Part shown: piece after piece, positions 17,462 to 26,864 of the stretch
Numbering within the stretch: the first letter of the stretch is position 1
Layout of the letters: the number at the start of each line of letters is the position of its first letter
Source: an uncultured Polaribacter sp.
GTDB lineage: Bacteria > Bacteroidota > Bacteroidia > Flavobacteriales > Flavobacteriaceae
DNA length: 64,000 nt
Direction: 5' to 3'
NCBI GenBank assembly: GCA_943787375.1
Contig: CALSME010000002.1
Location: forward strand, 558,001-622,000
Translations under genes and position numbers: made by a program
Notes under the pieces: generated by a model
What the model was told of the DNA's origin: nothing
What the model saw: only the letters and a program-made list of their open reading frames with translations
Databases searched by the model: none

Positions 17462-19322
17462 TTTCTTTTGATTTTTGTTTGTCGTAAACTTCTTGTAAAC
17501 TGAGTGCAAGCATTCTTTTTTCGACCCACGGTTTAGATATTTTTTCTGTAAGATATTTTTCTATTATTAAACTTGAAATTGGTGCTGCGATAGTAGATCC
17601 ATAACCGCCATTCTCAACAAAAACAGCAATTGCAATTTTAGGATTCTCTTTTGGGGCAAATGCAACTAAAATAGAATGGTCGGGTGCTTGAGTTTTAATG
17701 CCATCTATTATTTTTATGGAATTTTCAACAGTCCCAGTCTTTCCGCAAATTTCAATGCCTTTTATTTGACTCGATTTTCCAGTTCCTGTTTTAAAAACTT
17801 CGTGCATCGCTTCAATAATAGGCTCAAAATGTTTTGAAGCTATGGAGGTTTTTTTTGGAACGGTATATTTTTCATTTTTGAGGGCTTCTCCTGCGACCTT
17901 TTTTAAAATATGAGGTGTATAGTAAAAACCTTTATTTGCAATTGCTGCTGTAAAATTTGCCAACTGTATTGGAGTTGTTTCAACATCACCTTGTCCGATT
18001 GCATTCGAAATAACCGATGACGCGTTCCAGCGATAATTAATTCGATTGTCATAAAACGTTCCTGTCGGAATCCTGCCAGCAGCTCCAGCTGGCAAATCGT
18101 ATCCTAAATAATCTCCTAATCCAAAACTTTTCACATGTTTGCTCCAGTTATTGAGTCCTTCTGAAGGTTTGTTGTCTTTTTCAATAATCCGTTTAAAAGT
18201 ATTTGAAAAGTAACTATTGCAAGATCTTGCAATCGCTGTCTTTAAATAAATGGGACTTCCTATAATTCCACAATGACATCCCATGAACTCATTTTTTCTT
18301 CTTCCGTATTGATACCCTTCATAACATCTAAAATTCGTATTTATGTCAATCACATTCTCTTGAAGGCCTATTAACGCATTCATCATCTTAAAAGGAGACC
18401 CAGGAGCATATTGTGCCATTAAAGATCTGTCATAAGTAGGTTTGTCTGGATTGTTTGGATTCATTAAAAGAACAGAATTCTTTGATCGTTTTCTGCCGAC
18501 CAACATATTTGGGTCATAGGATGGGGCCGTAACTAATGCTAGTATTTCTCCGCTAGACGGCTCTATCGCTACAATTCCGCCACGTTTCCCTTTCATTAAA
18601 CTTTCTGCATATTGTTGCAATTCAATATCAATAGTCAAGGTTAAGTCTTTTCCGTTTGAAGGCAGGGTGTCTAAAATGCCATTTTTATAAGAACCAGTTA
18701 CTTTATTAAATCTGTTTTTATGTGAGTATTTTTTTCCTTTAGTTCCTCTTAAATAGACTTCATATTCTTTTTCAATACCTGCCTTTCCAATTAATTCTCC
18801 TTGTTGATAATCGGCATTTTTCTTAGCTTTAGATTCACTAACTTCACTGATGTATCCAAAAATATTAGCAGCTGATTTTATAGGATATTCTCGAATGACT
18901 CTTTTTTGAATATAAAACCCTTTATAGTGGTGTAGTTTTTCTTGAAGATATGCGTAGTCTTCTTTTGCTAATTGTTTTAAAAAAACGGAGGGTAAGTAGG
19001 AGGCATAATTCTGAGCTCTATTGAATCGTTTTAAGAAACTTGCCTTATCTATTTTCAATAAAGCGCAAAATTCTAAAGTATCTAAAGGGGCTACTTCATT
19101 GGGTTGAATCATGACATCATAAGAAAGTTGATTTGCGATGATTAAAGTCCCATTTCTGTCGTACACATAACCTCTTTCTGGATAGTCATATTGTGTTTTT
19201 ACTGCGGCATTATTTATTGGATCGTATTTTTGCCCTCGTAGTATTTGAAGTTGAAATAATCGACCAATAAAAAGAATTCCTACAAGAGTGATAGAGAAAT
19301 AGAGTAAAAAACTTCTTTGCAT
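17442..19322 (-). CDS. mrdA: Penicillin-binding protein 2 (elongation transpeptidase)
   Basis: PBP2 cross-links peptidoglycan with RodA. The 626-residue protein has an N-terminal membrane helix (LLYFSITLVGILFIGRLF), the dimerisation domain starting near YDYPERGYVYDRNG, and the transpeptidase domain with SxxK (SPFK), SxN (SCN in IARSCNSYF) and KTG (CGKTGTVEN). Its start codon overlaps the mreD stop by one base. The order mreB-mreC-mreD-mrdA-rodA is the conserved elongasome operon. Confidence 0.97.
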   Translation of the reverse strand: MQRSFLLYFSITLVGILFIGRLFQLQILRGQKYDPINNAAVKTQYDYPERGYVYDRNGTLIIANQLSYDVMIQPNEVAPLDTLEFCALLKIDKASFLKRFNRAQNYASYLPSVFLKQLAKEDYAYLQEKLHHYKGFYIQKRVIREYPIKSAANIFGYISEVSESKAKKNADYQQGELIGKAGIEKEYEVYLRGTKGKKYSHKNRFNKVTGSYKNGILDTLPSNGKDLTLTIDIELQQYAESLMKGKRGGIVAIEPSSGEILALVTAPSYDPNMLVGRKRSKNSVLLMNPNNPDKPTYDRSLMAQYAPGSPFKMMNALIGLQENVIDINTNFRCYEGYQYGRRKNEFMGCHCGIIGSPIYLKTAIARSCNSYFSNTFKRIIEKDNKPSEGLNNWSKHVKSFGLGDYLGYDLPAGAAGRIPTGTFYDNRINYRWNASSVISNAIGQGDVETTPIQLANFTAAIANKGFYYTPHILKKVAGEALKNEKYTVPKKTSIASKHFEPIIEAMHEVFKTGTGKSSQIKGIEICGKTGTVENSIKIIDGIKTQAPDHSILVAFAPKENPKIAIAVFVENGGYGSTIAAPISSLIIEKYLTEKISKPWVEKRMLALSLQEVYDKQKSKEIAPGTK

Positions 19323-19825
19323 TATTGTTTCTTTATAAAAATAAATCCGCCTAAAAAGAATAAAAGTAATGTAAAAATACTAGAATACAATGTGTTTAGT
19401 AGTACACTCGAAAAATTTTGAAAGCTAAAGTTATCTAAAGAAAATAAAATAAAGTGATGTATCACTGTTAAAGTTACTGTGAAGTTAAATATTTTTCCAA
19501 AAGGTTCTTTTTGAAGTCTGAAAAAAGGATAATCGACAGGTGTTTTTCTGAAATAAAGTTTGATAAAAAAAAGTCGAATATAGGCAATCGTTAAGGTTGA
19601 GAAAGCGTGAATTCCTCCGGAATCACTAAAAACATCAATAAATAAACCCAATAAAAATGCCATTAATAAAAAATAAAAACGCAATTCTCTTACTGGAAAT
19701 AAAAACACAAAGACAATGTATAAAAATGGATTTATATATTCAAAAAAAAGAATATTGTTGAAAACAAACACTTGTAGAAAGGCTAAAAGTACTCCAATAA
19801 ATGTATAGTAGATAATGCTATTCAT
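19322..19825 (-). CDS. mreD: Rod shape-determining protein MreD
   Basis: A 167-residue integral membrane protein with about five hydrophobic segments and almost no soluble part, as in MreD. Direct support comes from its position between mreC and mrdA, overlapping both (8 bases with mreC). It is a scaffold member of the elongasome. Sequence similarity among MreD proteins is low, so the call rests mainly on context, length and topology. Confidence 0.92.
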   Translation of the reverse strand: MNSIIYYTFIGVLLAFLQVFVFNNILFFEYINPFLYIVFVFLFPVRELRFYFLLMAFLLGLFIDVFSDSGGIHAFSTLTIAYIRLFFIKLYFRKTPVDYPFFRLQKEPFGKIFNFTVTLTVIHHFILFSLDNFSFQNFSSVLLNTLYSSIFTLLLFFLGGFIFIKKQ

Positions 19826-20642
19826 CTTGTAAGGCTTTTAATTCTAATTTATGAAGACTTTTCACAACATATACGTGTCTCAGATTACTCATATCGTTAA
19901 AAAGTTGAACATTTATTTTATTTTCACTACTATTTTTGTTTCCAATCGTTAAAACAGTTCCTATTAAAATTCCTTCAGGAAATATTGTTGACATTCCGCT
20001 TGTGATTATGGTGTCTCCAATTTTTACATTTGCTTGTCTCGGGATGTCTGTAAGTTGAACCTTTCGGTAATCTTTCCCATCCCATACTAAAGGTCCAAAA
20101 TAGTTAGCACCCTTTTTTAACCGAGCACTGATCCCACTATTTTTATTTAAGATCGATTGAACTCTTGTGTATTTTTCTGTTGTTTTTTCTGTGACTCCAA
20201 TAATTCCTTTGCTATTAAAAACAGCCATTTCTTTTTCAATACCATCATTTTCTCCCTTGTTAATGAGTAAAATATTGTTTGATTTGGTGTATTGGTTTTT
20301 AATGATTTTAGCTGTAGAATAGCTGTATCTCTGGTTAAAAACAGTAGAATCTATACTTACTGTTTCTAAAGCAGTTTGTTCAATAGAGTTGAGAAAGGCT
20401 ACTTTATTTTTTAAATGGATGTTTTCTAAAACGAGTTGTTGGTTCTGTTCCTTTAAATGAAGATAATCTCTAATATTTGCAAATTTTTCATATAAATTTC
20501 CTGAAATAAAATTGGTAGAATTGAGAAAGGTACTTTTATGAAAACTATGATTGCGAATTGTTAAGTGAATTCCAATTGCTTGTAGCATTATAAAAAAAAG
20601 TAAGTATTTATACTTTTGTATAAACGATATAAGTTGCTGCAT
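19818..20642 (-). CDS. mreC: Rod shape-determining protein MreC
   Basis: A 274-residue bitopic protein: one N-terminal membrane helix (residues 12-26), a coiled coil (about 50-90, NLYEKFANIRDYLHLKEQNQQ in part), then two beta domains with typical segments LINKGENDGIEKEMAVFN, GVTEKTTEKYTRVQSILN (in pieces) and GDTIITSGMSTIFPEGI. MreC activates PBP2-RodA from the periplasm. It starts 21 bases after mreB. Confidence 0.95.
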   Translation of the reverse strand: MQQLISFIQKYKYLLFFIMLQAIGIHLTIRNHSFHKSTFLNSTNFISGNLYEKFANIRDYLHLKEQNQQLVLENIHLKNKVAFLNSIEQTALETVSIDSTVFNQRYSYSTAKIIKNQYTKSNNILLINKGENDGIEKEMAVFNSKGIIGVTEKTTEKYTRVQSILNKNSGISARLKKGANYFGPLVWDGKDYRKVQLTDIPRQANVKIGDTIITSGMSTIFPEGILIGTVLTIGNKNSSENKINVQLFNDMSNLRHVYVVKSLHKLELKALQDE

Positions 20643-20663
20643 CTTTCAAATGGATTTACAGAT

Positions 20664-21692
20664 TTATTTCATTAATACATTTTTGTATTTTACGAGTTCC
20701 TTTAATGCAATTCCAGTTCCACGAACAACGGCTCTTAGAGGGTCTTCTGCAATATAAACGGGCAAGTCTGTTTTACGAGACAAACGTTTGTCAAGACCTC
20801 TTAGCATAGAACCTCCACCTGCTAGATAGATTCCTGTATTGTAAATGTCAGCAGCTAATTCAGGGGGTGTTTTAGACAATGTTTCCATTACTGCATCTTC
20901 AATTCTTAAAATAGATTTGTCGAGTGCTTTTGCAATTTCTCGATATGACACTTGCACTTGTTTTGGCTTTCCACTTAATAAATCTCTTCCTTGGACCAAC
21001 ATGTCTTCAGGCGGAGTGTCTAAATCTTCTGTGGCAGCGCCAATTGAAATTTTTATTTTTTCAGCGGTTGTTTCTCCAACATGTAAATTGTGTTGAGTTC
21101 TCATGTAATACATAATGTCGTTGGTGAATAAATCTCCAGCGACTTTTACGGATTGATCGCAAACGATACCACCCAAAGCAATTACAGCAATTTCTGTAGT
21201 TCCACCTCCAATATCAATAATCATGTTTCCTTTTGGTTCCATGATATCAATTCCTACACCAATTGCAGCTGCCATCGGTTCAAAAATCAGGTAAATTTCT
21301 TTGGCATTCATGTGACGCGCAGAATCTTGTACCGCACGTTTTTCTACTTCTGTAATTCCAGAAGGAATGCAGATCACCATTCTTAAAGCTGGGGGAAATA
21401 ATTTCTTTTTAATAGAAGGAATTTGTTTTACAAATTCTTTTATCATTTCTTCAGAAGCTTGAAAATCTGCAATTACACCATCTTTTAATGGACGTATTGT
21501 TTTTATATTTTCATGTGTTTTTCCTTGCATTAAATTGGCTTGTTTGCCAATTGCAATAATTTTACCAGTACTTCTATTCCTTGCTACTATTGAAGGACTG
21601 TCAATTACTACTTTTCCATTATGGATAATTAGTGTGTTTGCAGTCCCTAAATCGATCGCAATATCTTCGGTCATAAAATCAAAAAAACCCAT
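20664..21692 (-). CDS. mreB: Rod shape-determining actin homologue MreB
   Basis: MreB forms ATP-dependent membrane-bound filaments that guide lateral wall synthesis. The 342-residue sequence has the actin-fold phosphate loops IAIDLGTANTLI and MIIDIGGGTTEIAVIALGG (in part DIGGGTTEIA), and adenosine motif YLAGGGSMLRGLDKRL. It opens the elongasome operon. A nearby inverted repeat and -7-like box lie upstream (21732-21760). Confidence 0.98.
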   Translation of the reverse strand: MGFFDFMTEDIAIDLGTANTLIIHNGKVVIDSPSIVARNRSTGKIIAIGKQANLMQGKTHENIKTIRPLKDGVIADFQASEEMIKEFVKQIPSIKKKLFPPALRMVICIPSGITEVEKRAVQDSARHMNAKEIYLIFEPMAAAIGVGIDIMEPKGNMIIDIGGGTTEIAVIALGGIVCDQSVKVAGDLFTNDIMYYMRTQHNLHVGETTAEKIKISIGAATEDLDTPPEDMLVQGRDLLSGKPKQVQVSYREIAKALDKSILRIEDAVMETLSKTPPELAADIYNTGIYLAGGGSMLRGLDKRLSRKTDLPVYIAEDPLRAVVRGTGIALKELVKYKNVLMK

Positions 21693-21731
21693 AAATGCTA
21701 CTGTTTTTTTATTTTTTAAAATAATGTATTC

Positions 21732-21760
21732 TTACAAAGCTACTAAAAAACGCTTTGTAA
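21732..21760. promoter_or_regulatory. Inverted repeat overlapping the putative mreB -7 box
   Basis: The arms TTACAAAGC (21732-21740) and GCTTTGTAA (21752-21760) are perfect complements with an 11-base loop. The minus strand reads TAGCTTTG at 21742-21735, a TAnnTTTG match that sits in one arm. No T-run follows, so it is not a clear terminator for purH. Confidence 0.45.
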
Positions 21761-21779
21761 AATACATATTATTAAAAAT

Positions 21780-23306
21780 TTAATGTTTAAAATGCCTTGT
21801 CCCTGTTAATACCATAGAAACATTGTTTGCATTACAATAATCAATACTCAATTGGTCCTTGATAGATCCTCCTGGTTGAATGACACTTTTAATGCCCGCT
21901 TTTTCAGCAATTTCTACGCAATCTGGAAATGGGAAAAAAGCATCACTAGCCATTACAGCCCCGTTTAAATCAAATCCAAAATTGTTTGCTTTTTCAATGG
22001 CTTGCGTTAAAGCGTCAACTCTACTTGTTTGCCCAGTTCCGCTTGCTAATAATTGATTGTTTTTTGTGAAAACAATGGTGTTTGATTTTGTGTGTTTGCA
22101 AATTTTAGAAGCAAAAAGTAAATCTTTTAACTCTGTATCTGATGGCTTTGTATTTGTTGCATAGTTGAAATCTTCTACAGCATCTGTAATACAATCTTTG
22201 TCTTGTACTAACAATCCATTTAAAGCTGTTCTTACATTTTGAATTGGTAAAACAGTACTTTTCTGAATCAATAATACCCTATTTTTCTTTCCTTTTAAGA
22301 TAGAGAGTGCTTCTTCTGAAAATGAAGGAGCAATCACTACTTCACAAAAAAGTGTATGAATTTCTTTTGCAGTTTCAGCATCTATTTCTGTATTTGAAAT
22401 TAAAACACCACCAAATGCAGAAACAGGATCTCCAGCTAATGCATCTAAATACGCTTGCTTTATCGTTTTTCTTTGCGCAAAACCACATGCATTATTGTGT
22501 TTTAAAACAGCAAATGTTGGCGCTTCTCCTAAAAACTCATTCATTAAGTTTACAGCAGCATCTACATCTAACAAATTGTTGTAGCTCAATTCTTTTCCGT
22601 GCAGTTTGTCAAACATGGCGTCTAAGTTTCCGAAGAAATATCCTTTTTGATGTGGATTTTCTCCATATCGTAAGGTTTTTGAAACCATTTCACTTGCTTT
22701 AAAAACAACTTCATCTTCATTAAAGTAATTAAAAATAGCGGTGTCGTAGTGTGATGAGATATTAAAAGACTTTGCTGCGAATTTTTTTCTTTGTTCCATT
22801 GAAGTCGATCCACTGTTTTCAGATAGGATTTCTAAAAAGGTTTCGTACTGATCCATGGAAGAAACCGTGAAGGTGTCTTTAAAGTTTTTCGCTGAAGCTC
22901 TAATTAAAGAAATACCACCAATGTCAATTTTTTCCACAATGTCTTGTTCTGAAGCACCAGAAGTAACTGTTTTTTCGAATGGGTATAAGTCTACAATCAC
23001 CAGGTCGATTTGTGGAATGTTGTATTCTGCCAATTCTGCAACATCACTTTCGTTGTCTTGTCGGTTTAAAATTCCGCCAAAAACTTTAGGGTGCAATGTT
23101 TTTACGCGTCCGCCTAAAATAGAAGGATAGGAAGTAACTTCATCTACCGGGATTACCGGGATTCCGAGTTCTTTAATAAATTTCTCGGTGCCTCCTGTGG
23201 AGTATATTGTAACGTTTAAATCGTTCAATTTTTGTACAATTGGGGCCAAACCATCTTTGTGAAATACCGAAATTAATGCGGATTTAATTGTTTTTACAGT
23301 GCTCAT
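21780..23306 (-). CDS. purH: Bifunctional AICAR formyltransferase/IMP cyclohydrolase
   Basis: PurH carries out the last two steps of de novo IMP synthesis. The N-terminal MGS-like cyclohydrolase domain (about residues 1-200) shows ALISVFHKDGL, YSTGGTEKFI and GGRVKTLHPKVFGGIL. The C-terminal AICAR transformylase domain shows LRYGENPHQKG, LKHNNACGFA, SAFGGVL and MASDAFFPFPDCVE with IQPGGSIKDQ. At 508 residues it is full length. It has its own promoter (23330-23360) and lies 87 bases upstream of mreB. Confidence 0.98.
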   Translation of the reverse strand: MSTVKTIKSALISVFHKDGLAPIVQKLNDLNVTIYSTGGTEKFIKELGIPVIPVDEVTSYPSILGGRVKTLHPKVFGGILNRQDNESDVAELAEYNIPQIDLVIVDLYPFEKTVTSGASEQDIVEKIDIGGISLIRASAKNFKDTFTVSSMDQYETFLEILSENSGSTSMEQRKKFAAKSFNISSHYDTAIFNYFNEDEVVFKASEMVSKTLRYGENPHQKGYFFGNLDAMFDKLHGKELSYNNLLDVDAAVNLMNEFLGEAPTFAVLKHNNACGFAQRKTIKQAYLDALAGDPVSAFGGVLISNTEIDAETAKEIHTLFCEVVIAPSFSEEALSILKGKKNRVLLIQKSTVLPIQNVRTALNGLLVQDKDCITDAVEDFNYATNTKPSDTELKDLLFASKICKHTKSNTIVFTKNNQLLASGTGQTSRVDALTQAIEKANNFGFDLNGAVMASDAFFPFPDCVEIAEKAGIKSVIQPGGSIKDQLSIDYCNANNVSMVLTGTRHFKH

Positions 23307-23329
23307 TCTTAGTTGTTTTGTTAAGATTA

Positions 23330-23360
23330 CAAATTTAGGGAAACAGAAGCTCCATCACAA
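23330..23360 (-). promoter_or_regulatory. Bacteroidota-type promoter of purH
   Basis: On the minus strand TTG (23360-23358), a 20-base spacer and TAAATTTG (23337-23330) match the consensus. The ATG is about 24 bases further on. Confidence 0.65.
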
Positions 23361-23477
23361 TAAAAGATAGTAACAAATAGGGCAAGTAATTAACAACAAA
23401 CTTAAATTAGACAACACAAAAGGCTATTTTAGATTTGTTAAGTTTAAAAAACCATTGAACAAATTCGTAAAGCCAAT

Positions 23478-23933
23478 TTAATTTAACAGTTGGGCAACTT
23501 CTCGACAGACAAACTCCAATAGAAATTCGTCTTCTTGAGTGAATGGGTTTACCGTATGAGAATCAATATCAATTTGACCAATGTTCTCTCCATTTACAAA
23601 AATTGGAATCACGATTTCAGATTTTACTTTCCATCCACAAGAAATATAGTTTTCTTGTTCAGAAACATCTTGTACAATGAAATTTTCGTTACTGATTGCA
23701 ACTTGTCCACAAATACCTTTTCCAAAAGGAATGATTGTATGCTCGGTTTCTTCACCGGTATATTGTGCCAGTTTCAATTCGTTTTTGTCTCCATTTTTAA
23801 AATAAAAGCCAACCCAATCATAATAAGAAATGCTCGCTTCCAGAACGTGGGTCACTTCTTGTAATTTTTCTGCAATTTGTTGGTTCGATTTTAAAATCTT
23901 TGAAATTGCTGCTTTTAAAACTTTAGTATTCAT
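23478..23933 (-). CDS. GAF-domain protein, free methionine-(R)-sulfoxide reductase-like
   Basis: A single GAF domain fills the 151 residues. The segments SYYDWVGFYF, GKGICGQVA, SEIVIPIF and IGQIDIDS match the fRMsr (YebR-like) family, which reduces free methionine-R-sulfoxide with cysteines in the GAF pocket. C75 (GICG) and C99 (YISCGWKVKSEI) are the only cysteines near the pocket apart from a C-terminal one (EFVCREV). The catalytic role is therefore possible but one cysteine of the classic set may be missing. The alternative is a small-molecule sensor. Confidence 0.8.
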   Translation of the reverse strand: MNTKVLKAAISKILKSNQQIAEKLQEVTHVLEASISYYDWVGFYFKNGDKNELKLAQYTGEETEHTIIPFGKGICGQVAISNENFIVQDVSEQENYISCGWKVKSEIVIPIFVNGENIGQIDIDSHTVNPFTQEDEFLLEFVCREVAQLLN

Positions 23934-24104
23934 TAGATGGGGGCTTAAAGAAAAAAAAATAGTATGCGAAAATAACGCATTTTTTTTTGGTTAAAACATA
24001 AAAATACTACATTTTATGTAGGGTGATTCTTAAGCGTGTATTCAAGAAGAAACGCGTCAATTTTAAAAACAAAAATTTAACAATTTTTTTAAAGTAAGAT
24101 GTTG

Positions 24105-24112
24105 TAAATTTG
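24105..24112 (+). promoter_or_regulatory. -7 box of the metal-handling locus
   Basis: TAAATTTG matches TAnnTTTG and ends only 9 bases before the ATG at 24122. Transcription would start within a few bases of the start codon, so the mRNA may be nearly leaderless. No good -33 TTG is seen. Confidence 0.45.
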
Positions 24113-24121
24113 CGTTTTACA

Positions 24122-24526
24122 ATGAAAAAAACACTTCTCAAAATAACGTCAATTAGTTTAGCCTTTTTAGTGCTTTTCTCTACTTTTTCTTTTACGGTAG
24201 AGAAACATTTTTGTGGCGATTTTTTAGTGGACGTAGCTTATGTAGGGCATACCGATGGATGCGGAATGGAGTCGACTACATCGTCGAAAACATCGAAAAA
24301 AAATTGTTGCAAAGACGAAATTTATGAAATTGATGGTCAAGACGAGTTGCAGCAAAGTGTAGACGATGCCTCGGTACTAAAAGGACAGCCTGATTTTGTT
24401 TTTTCCATTCGGACGACCAAAGGCTTATTTCAAGAAATTTCTACCAGAGAATTCGGTTTTAAAGATGCCTCACCACCAGACCTTCCTTTAAATTATCAGG
24501 TTTTATACCAAAGTTTCCTTATTTGA
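24122..24526 (+). CDS. HYC_CC_PP family exported protein
   Basis: The 134-residue protein has a signal peptide (MKKTLLKITSISLAFLVLFS) and the three features that name this Bacteroidota family: His-x-Cys (KHFCGDF), a Cys-Cys pair (KKNCCKDE) and Pro-Pro near the end (ASPPDLPL). The Cys and His residues suggest periplasmic metal binding. The ATG at 24122 is chosen over a TTG at 24110 because it starts the signal peptide and follows the -7 box. It is the first gene of a locus with a TonB receptor and two metal-binding proteins. Confidence 0.85.
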   Translation: MKKTLLKITSISLAFLVLFSTFSFTVEKHFCGDFLVDVAYVGHTDGCGMESTTSSKTSKKNCCKDEIYEIDGQDELQQSVDDASVLKGQPDFVFSIRTTKGLFQEISTREFGFKDASPPDLPLNYQVLYQSFLI

Positions 24527-24588
24527 TTTTAGATTTAATTTTCAACTTCTTTTTAAGTATTAGTTATCAATTATTAAATCTAAAAATC

Positions 24589-26856
24589 ATGAAAAAATAT
24601 TTTATAAACAGTATTTTACTCTTATTTCCATTGTTGTTATTTTCTCAACAAAACTATCGAGGAATGATTATGGATAAAAACAATCCAAAAGATAATTTGG
24701 GCGTTTACGGTGTAAACGTTCGCTGGTTAAACACCAAAGTAGGGACGACTACTGACGAGCAAGGTTGGTTTTCAATTCCATATAAATCTTCCTATAAGAA
24801 ACTAATTGTAAGTTATATTGGATACAGAACCGATACGCTTTCAATTACAAATCTAGTGCCAGTTCATCATTTTTTAACAGAAGAAACCGCCACCACAGAA
24901 GTTGTGATTCGAAGTAAAAAACGAGCTACTCAGAAATCGTTTTATGCTACGACCAATGTTTTTACGGTGAATTCTGACGAGCTTTTAAAAGCAGCCTGCT
25001 GTAATTTGGCAGAAAGTTTTGAGACAAACCCCTCCATAGATGTGAGTTTTTCGGATGCCCTAACAGGAACAAAACAAATCCAAATGTTGGGTTTAACAAG
25101 CCCTTATTTGCTAATTTCTCAAGAAAATATCCCATCCATTCGAGGTGCAGCACAAGCTTTTGGGATGACATTTACCCCAGGAACTTGGGTAGAGAGTATT
25201 CAAATAACCAAAGGAGCCGGTAGTGTTGTGAATGGCTATGAAAGTATTTCTGGGCAAATAAATGCAGAATTGGTCAAACCTTTTTCGGATAATAAATTCT
25301 TTTTAAACGCATACAGTTCTGTGAACGGAAGGTTAGAATTGAACATGCACTTTAATGAACGGATATCTGAGAAATGGCAAAGCGGATTGTATGTTCATGG
25401 GAATTACAGAGGACAGAAGTTTGATAAGAATAAAGATAATTTTTTAGATGTGCCTTTGGCAAATCAAATAAATGTAATGAATCGCTGGCAGTACACCGAT
25501 GTAGAAAAAGGGTGGGTTAGTTTTGTAAACGTTCGTTTTCTAAACGATGAAAAGCAAACGGGTGAAATTAATTTCAATCCAGAAACAGATCAACAAAGTC
25601 CAGGTTTCACCGCATTAACGGGTAATGAAGTTTGGGGAAGTGAAATTGATACCAAACGTTTTGAAACCTCGGCAAAATTAGGGTATGTTTTTCCAGAAAT
25701 GCCTTACCAAAGTTTTGGTTTTCAATTGGCCTACAGCAATCACCAACAAGATTCTTATTTTGGAGTGAATCGATATGACATTCAGCATGAAAGCATGTAT
25801 TCTAATTTTTTATTCAATTCGATTATTGGAGATACAAGAAGTAAATTCAAAACAGGAATTAATTTCACCTACGACAGCTATGATGAGTTGGTAAATGCTT
25901 CCAATTATGATCGGAAAGAAAATTCAATAGGAGCTTTTTTCGAATACGCTTTTGACAATTTAGAAGACTTTAGTATCACCACTGGCTTGAGAGTGGACAC
26001 ACACAATTTATTGGGGACTTTTGTAACACCGCGCTTACATCTACGTTATACTCCATGGGAAAAAGGTGTTTTTAGAGCATCGGCAGGAAGAGGGAAGCGA
26101 AGCGCAAATATTTTTGCAGAAAATCAGCAACTGTTTGCAAGTGCACGACAAATTAATATTGACAATACGGGCGGGACTATTTACGGATTGAATCCAGAAA
26201 TTGCTTGGAATTATGGAATTTCATACCTACAAAAATTCAATCTTTTTGATAAGAAAGGGGATCTTACTTTTGATTTCTATAGAACGGATTTTAGCAACCA
26301 GGTAGTGGTAGATTGGGAGCAACCTCAAGCGGTTTCTTTTTATGATTTAGAAGGCAAAAGCATTGCGAATAGTTTTCAGTTAGAATTGAATTATGATTTC
26401 GCAGAGAGTTTAACATTAAGAACAGCCTATAAGTATTTCGATATTGCGACGGATTATAAAAAAGGAACTTTGCAGAAACCTGTGCAACCAAAAAATAGAT
26501 TTTTTGCAAATCTTTCTTATGAAACCCTAGCAAAAGAAAATGGTGCACAGTGGAAAGTAGATCTTACTTTTAATAGTATTGGAAAACAGCGTTTGCCAGA
26601 TACTAGCTCCAATCCAATTCAATATCAATTACCAGCGTTTTCAAAGCCTTTCCAATTGTTAAACTCACAAATTACCAAAGTGTTTTCAGAAAAATTTGAA
26701 ATCTATTTCGGAGGTGAAAACATTACAAATGTTCAACAAAAAAATCCTATTTTAGCAAGTGATTCTCCCTTTGGAGAGTACTTTGACACCACCATTGTGT
26801 ATGCTCCTGTTTTTGGACGTATGCTGTATGCAGGATTGCGATTTAAAATTAAATAA
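24589..26856 (+). CDS. TonB-dependent outer membrane receptor with carboxypeptidase-like N-domain
   Basis: The ATG at 24589 opens a signal peptide (MKKYFINSILLLFPLLLFSQ); an earlier in-frame ATG at 24523 would add 22 residues ahead of it. A CarboxypepD_reg-like domain (about residues 22-105) precedes the plug (about 115-230, with IQMLGLTSPYLLISQENIP, in part) and a 22-strand barrel ending in YAGLRFKIK. These receptors import metal chelates or other ligands with TonB energy. The two following genes encode small metal-binding proteins, so a metal such as copper is likely; the ligand is inferred from context only. Confidence 0.92.
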   Translation: MKKYFINSILLLFPLLLFSQQNYRGMIMDKNNPKDNLGVYGVNVRWLNTKVGTTTDEQGWFSIPYKSSYKKLIVSYIGYRTDTLSITNLVPVHHFLTEETATTEVVIRSKKRATQKSFYATTNVFTVNSDELLKAACCNLAESFETNPSIDVSFSDALTGTKQIQMLGLTSPYLLISQENIPSIRGAAQAFGMTFTPGTWVESIQITKGAGSVVNGYESISGQINAELVKPFSDNKFFLNAYSSVNGRLELNMHFNERISEKWQSGLYVHGNYRGQKFDKNKDNFLDVPLANQINVMNRWQYTDVEKGWVSFVNVRFLNDEKQTGEINFNPETDQQSPGFTALTGNEVWGSEIDTKRFETSAKLGYVFPEMPYQSFGFQLAYSNHQQDSYFGVNRYDIQHESMYSNFLFNSIIGDTRSKFKTGINFTYDSYDELVNASNYDRKENSIGAFFEYAFDNLEDFSITTGLRVDTHNLLGTFVTPRLHLRYTPWEKGVFRASAGRGKRSANIFAENQQLFASARQINIDNTGGTIYGLNPEIAWNYGISYLQKFNLFDKKGDLTFDFYRTDFSNQVVVDWEQPQAVSFYDLEGKSIANSFQLELNYDFAESLTLRTAYKYFDIATDYKKGTLQKPVQPKNRFFANLSYETLAKENGAQWKVDLTFNSIGKQRLPDTSSNPIQYQLPAFSKPFQLLNSQITKVFSEKFEIYFGGENITNVQQKNPILASDSPFGEYFDTTIVYAPVFGRMLYAGLRFKIK

Positions 26857-26864
26857 TTATAAAA

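Noticed and set aside
26291..26548. Minus-strand frame inside the TonB receptor gene
   Set aside because: It is opposite a well supported barrel-coding region and has no independent support.
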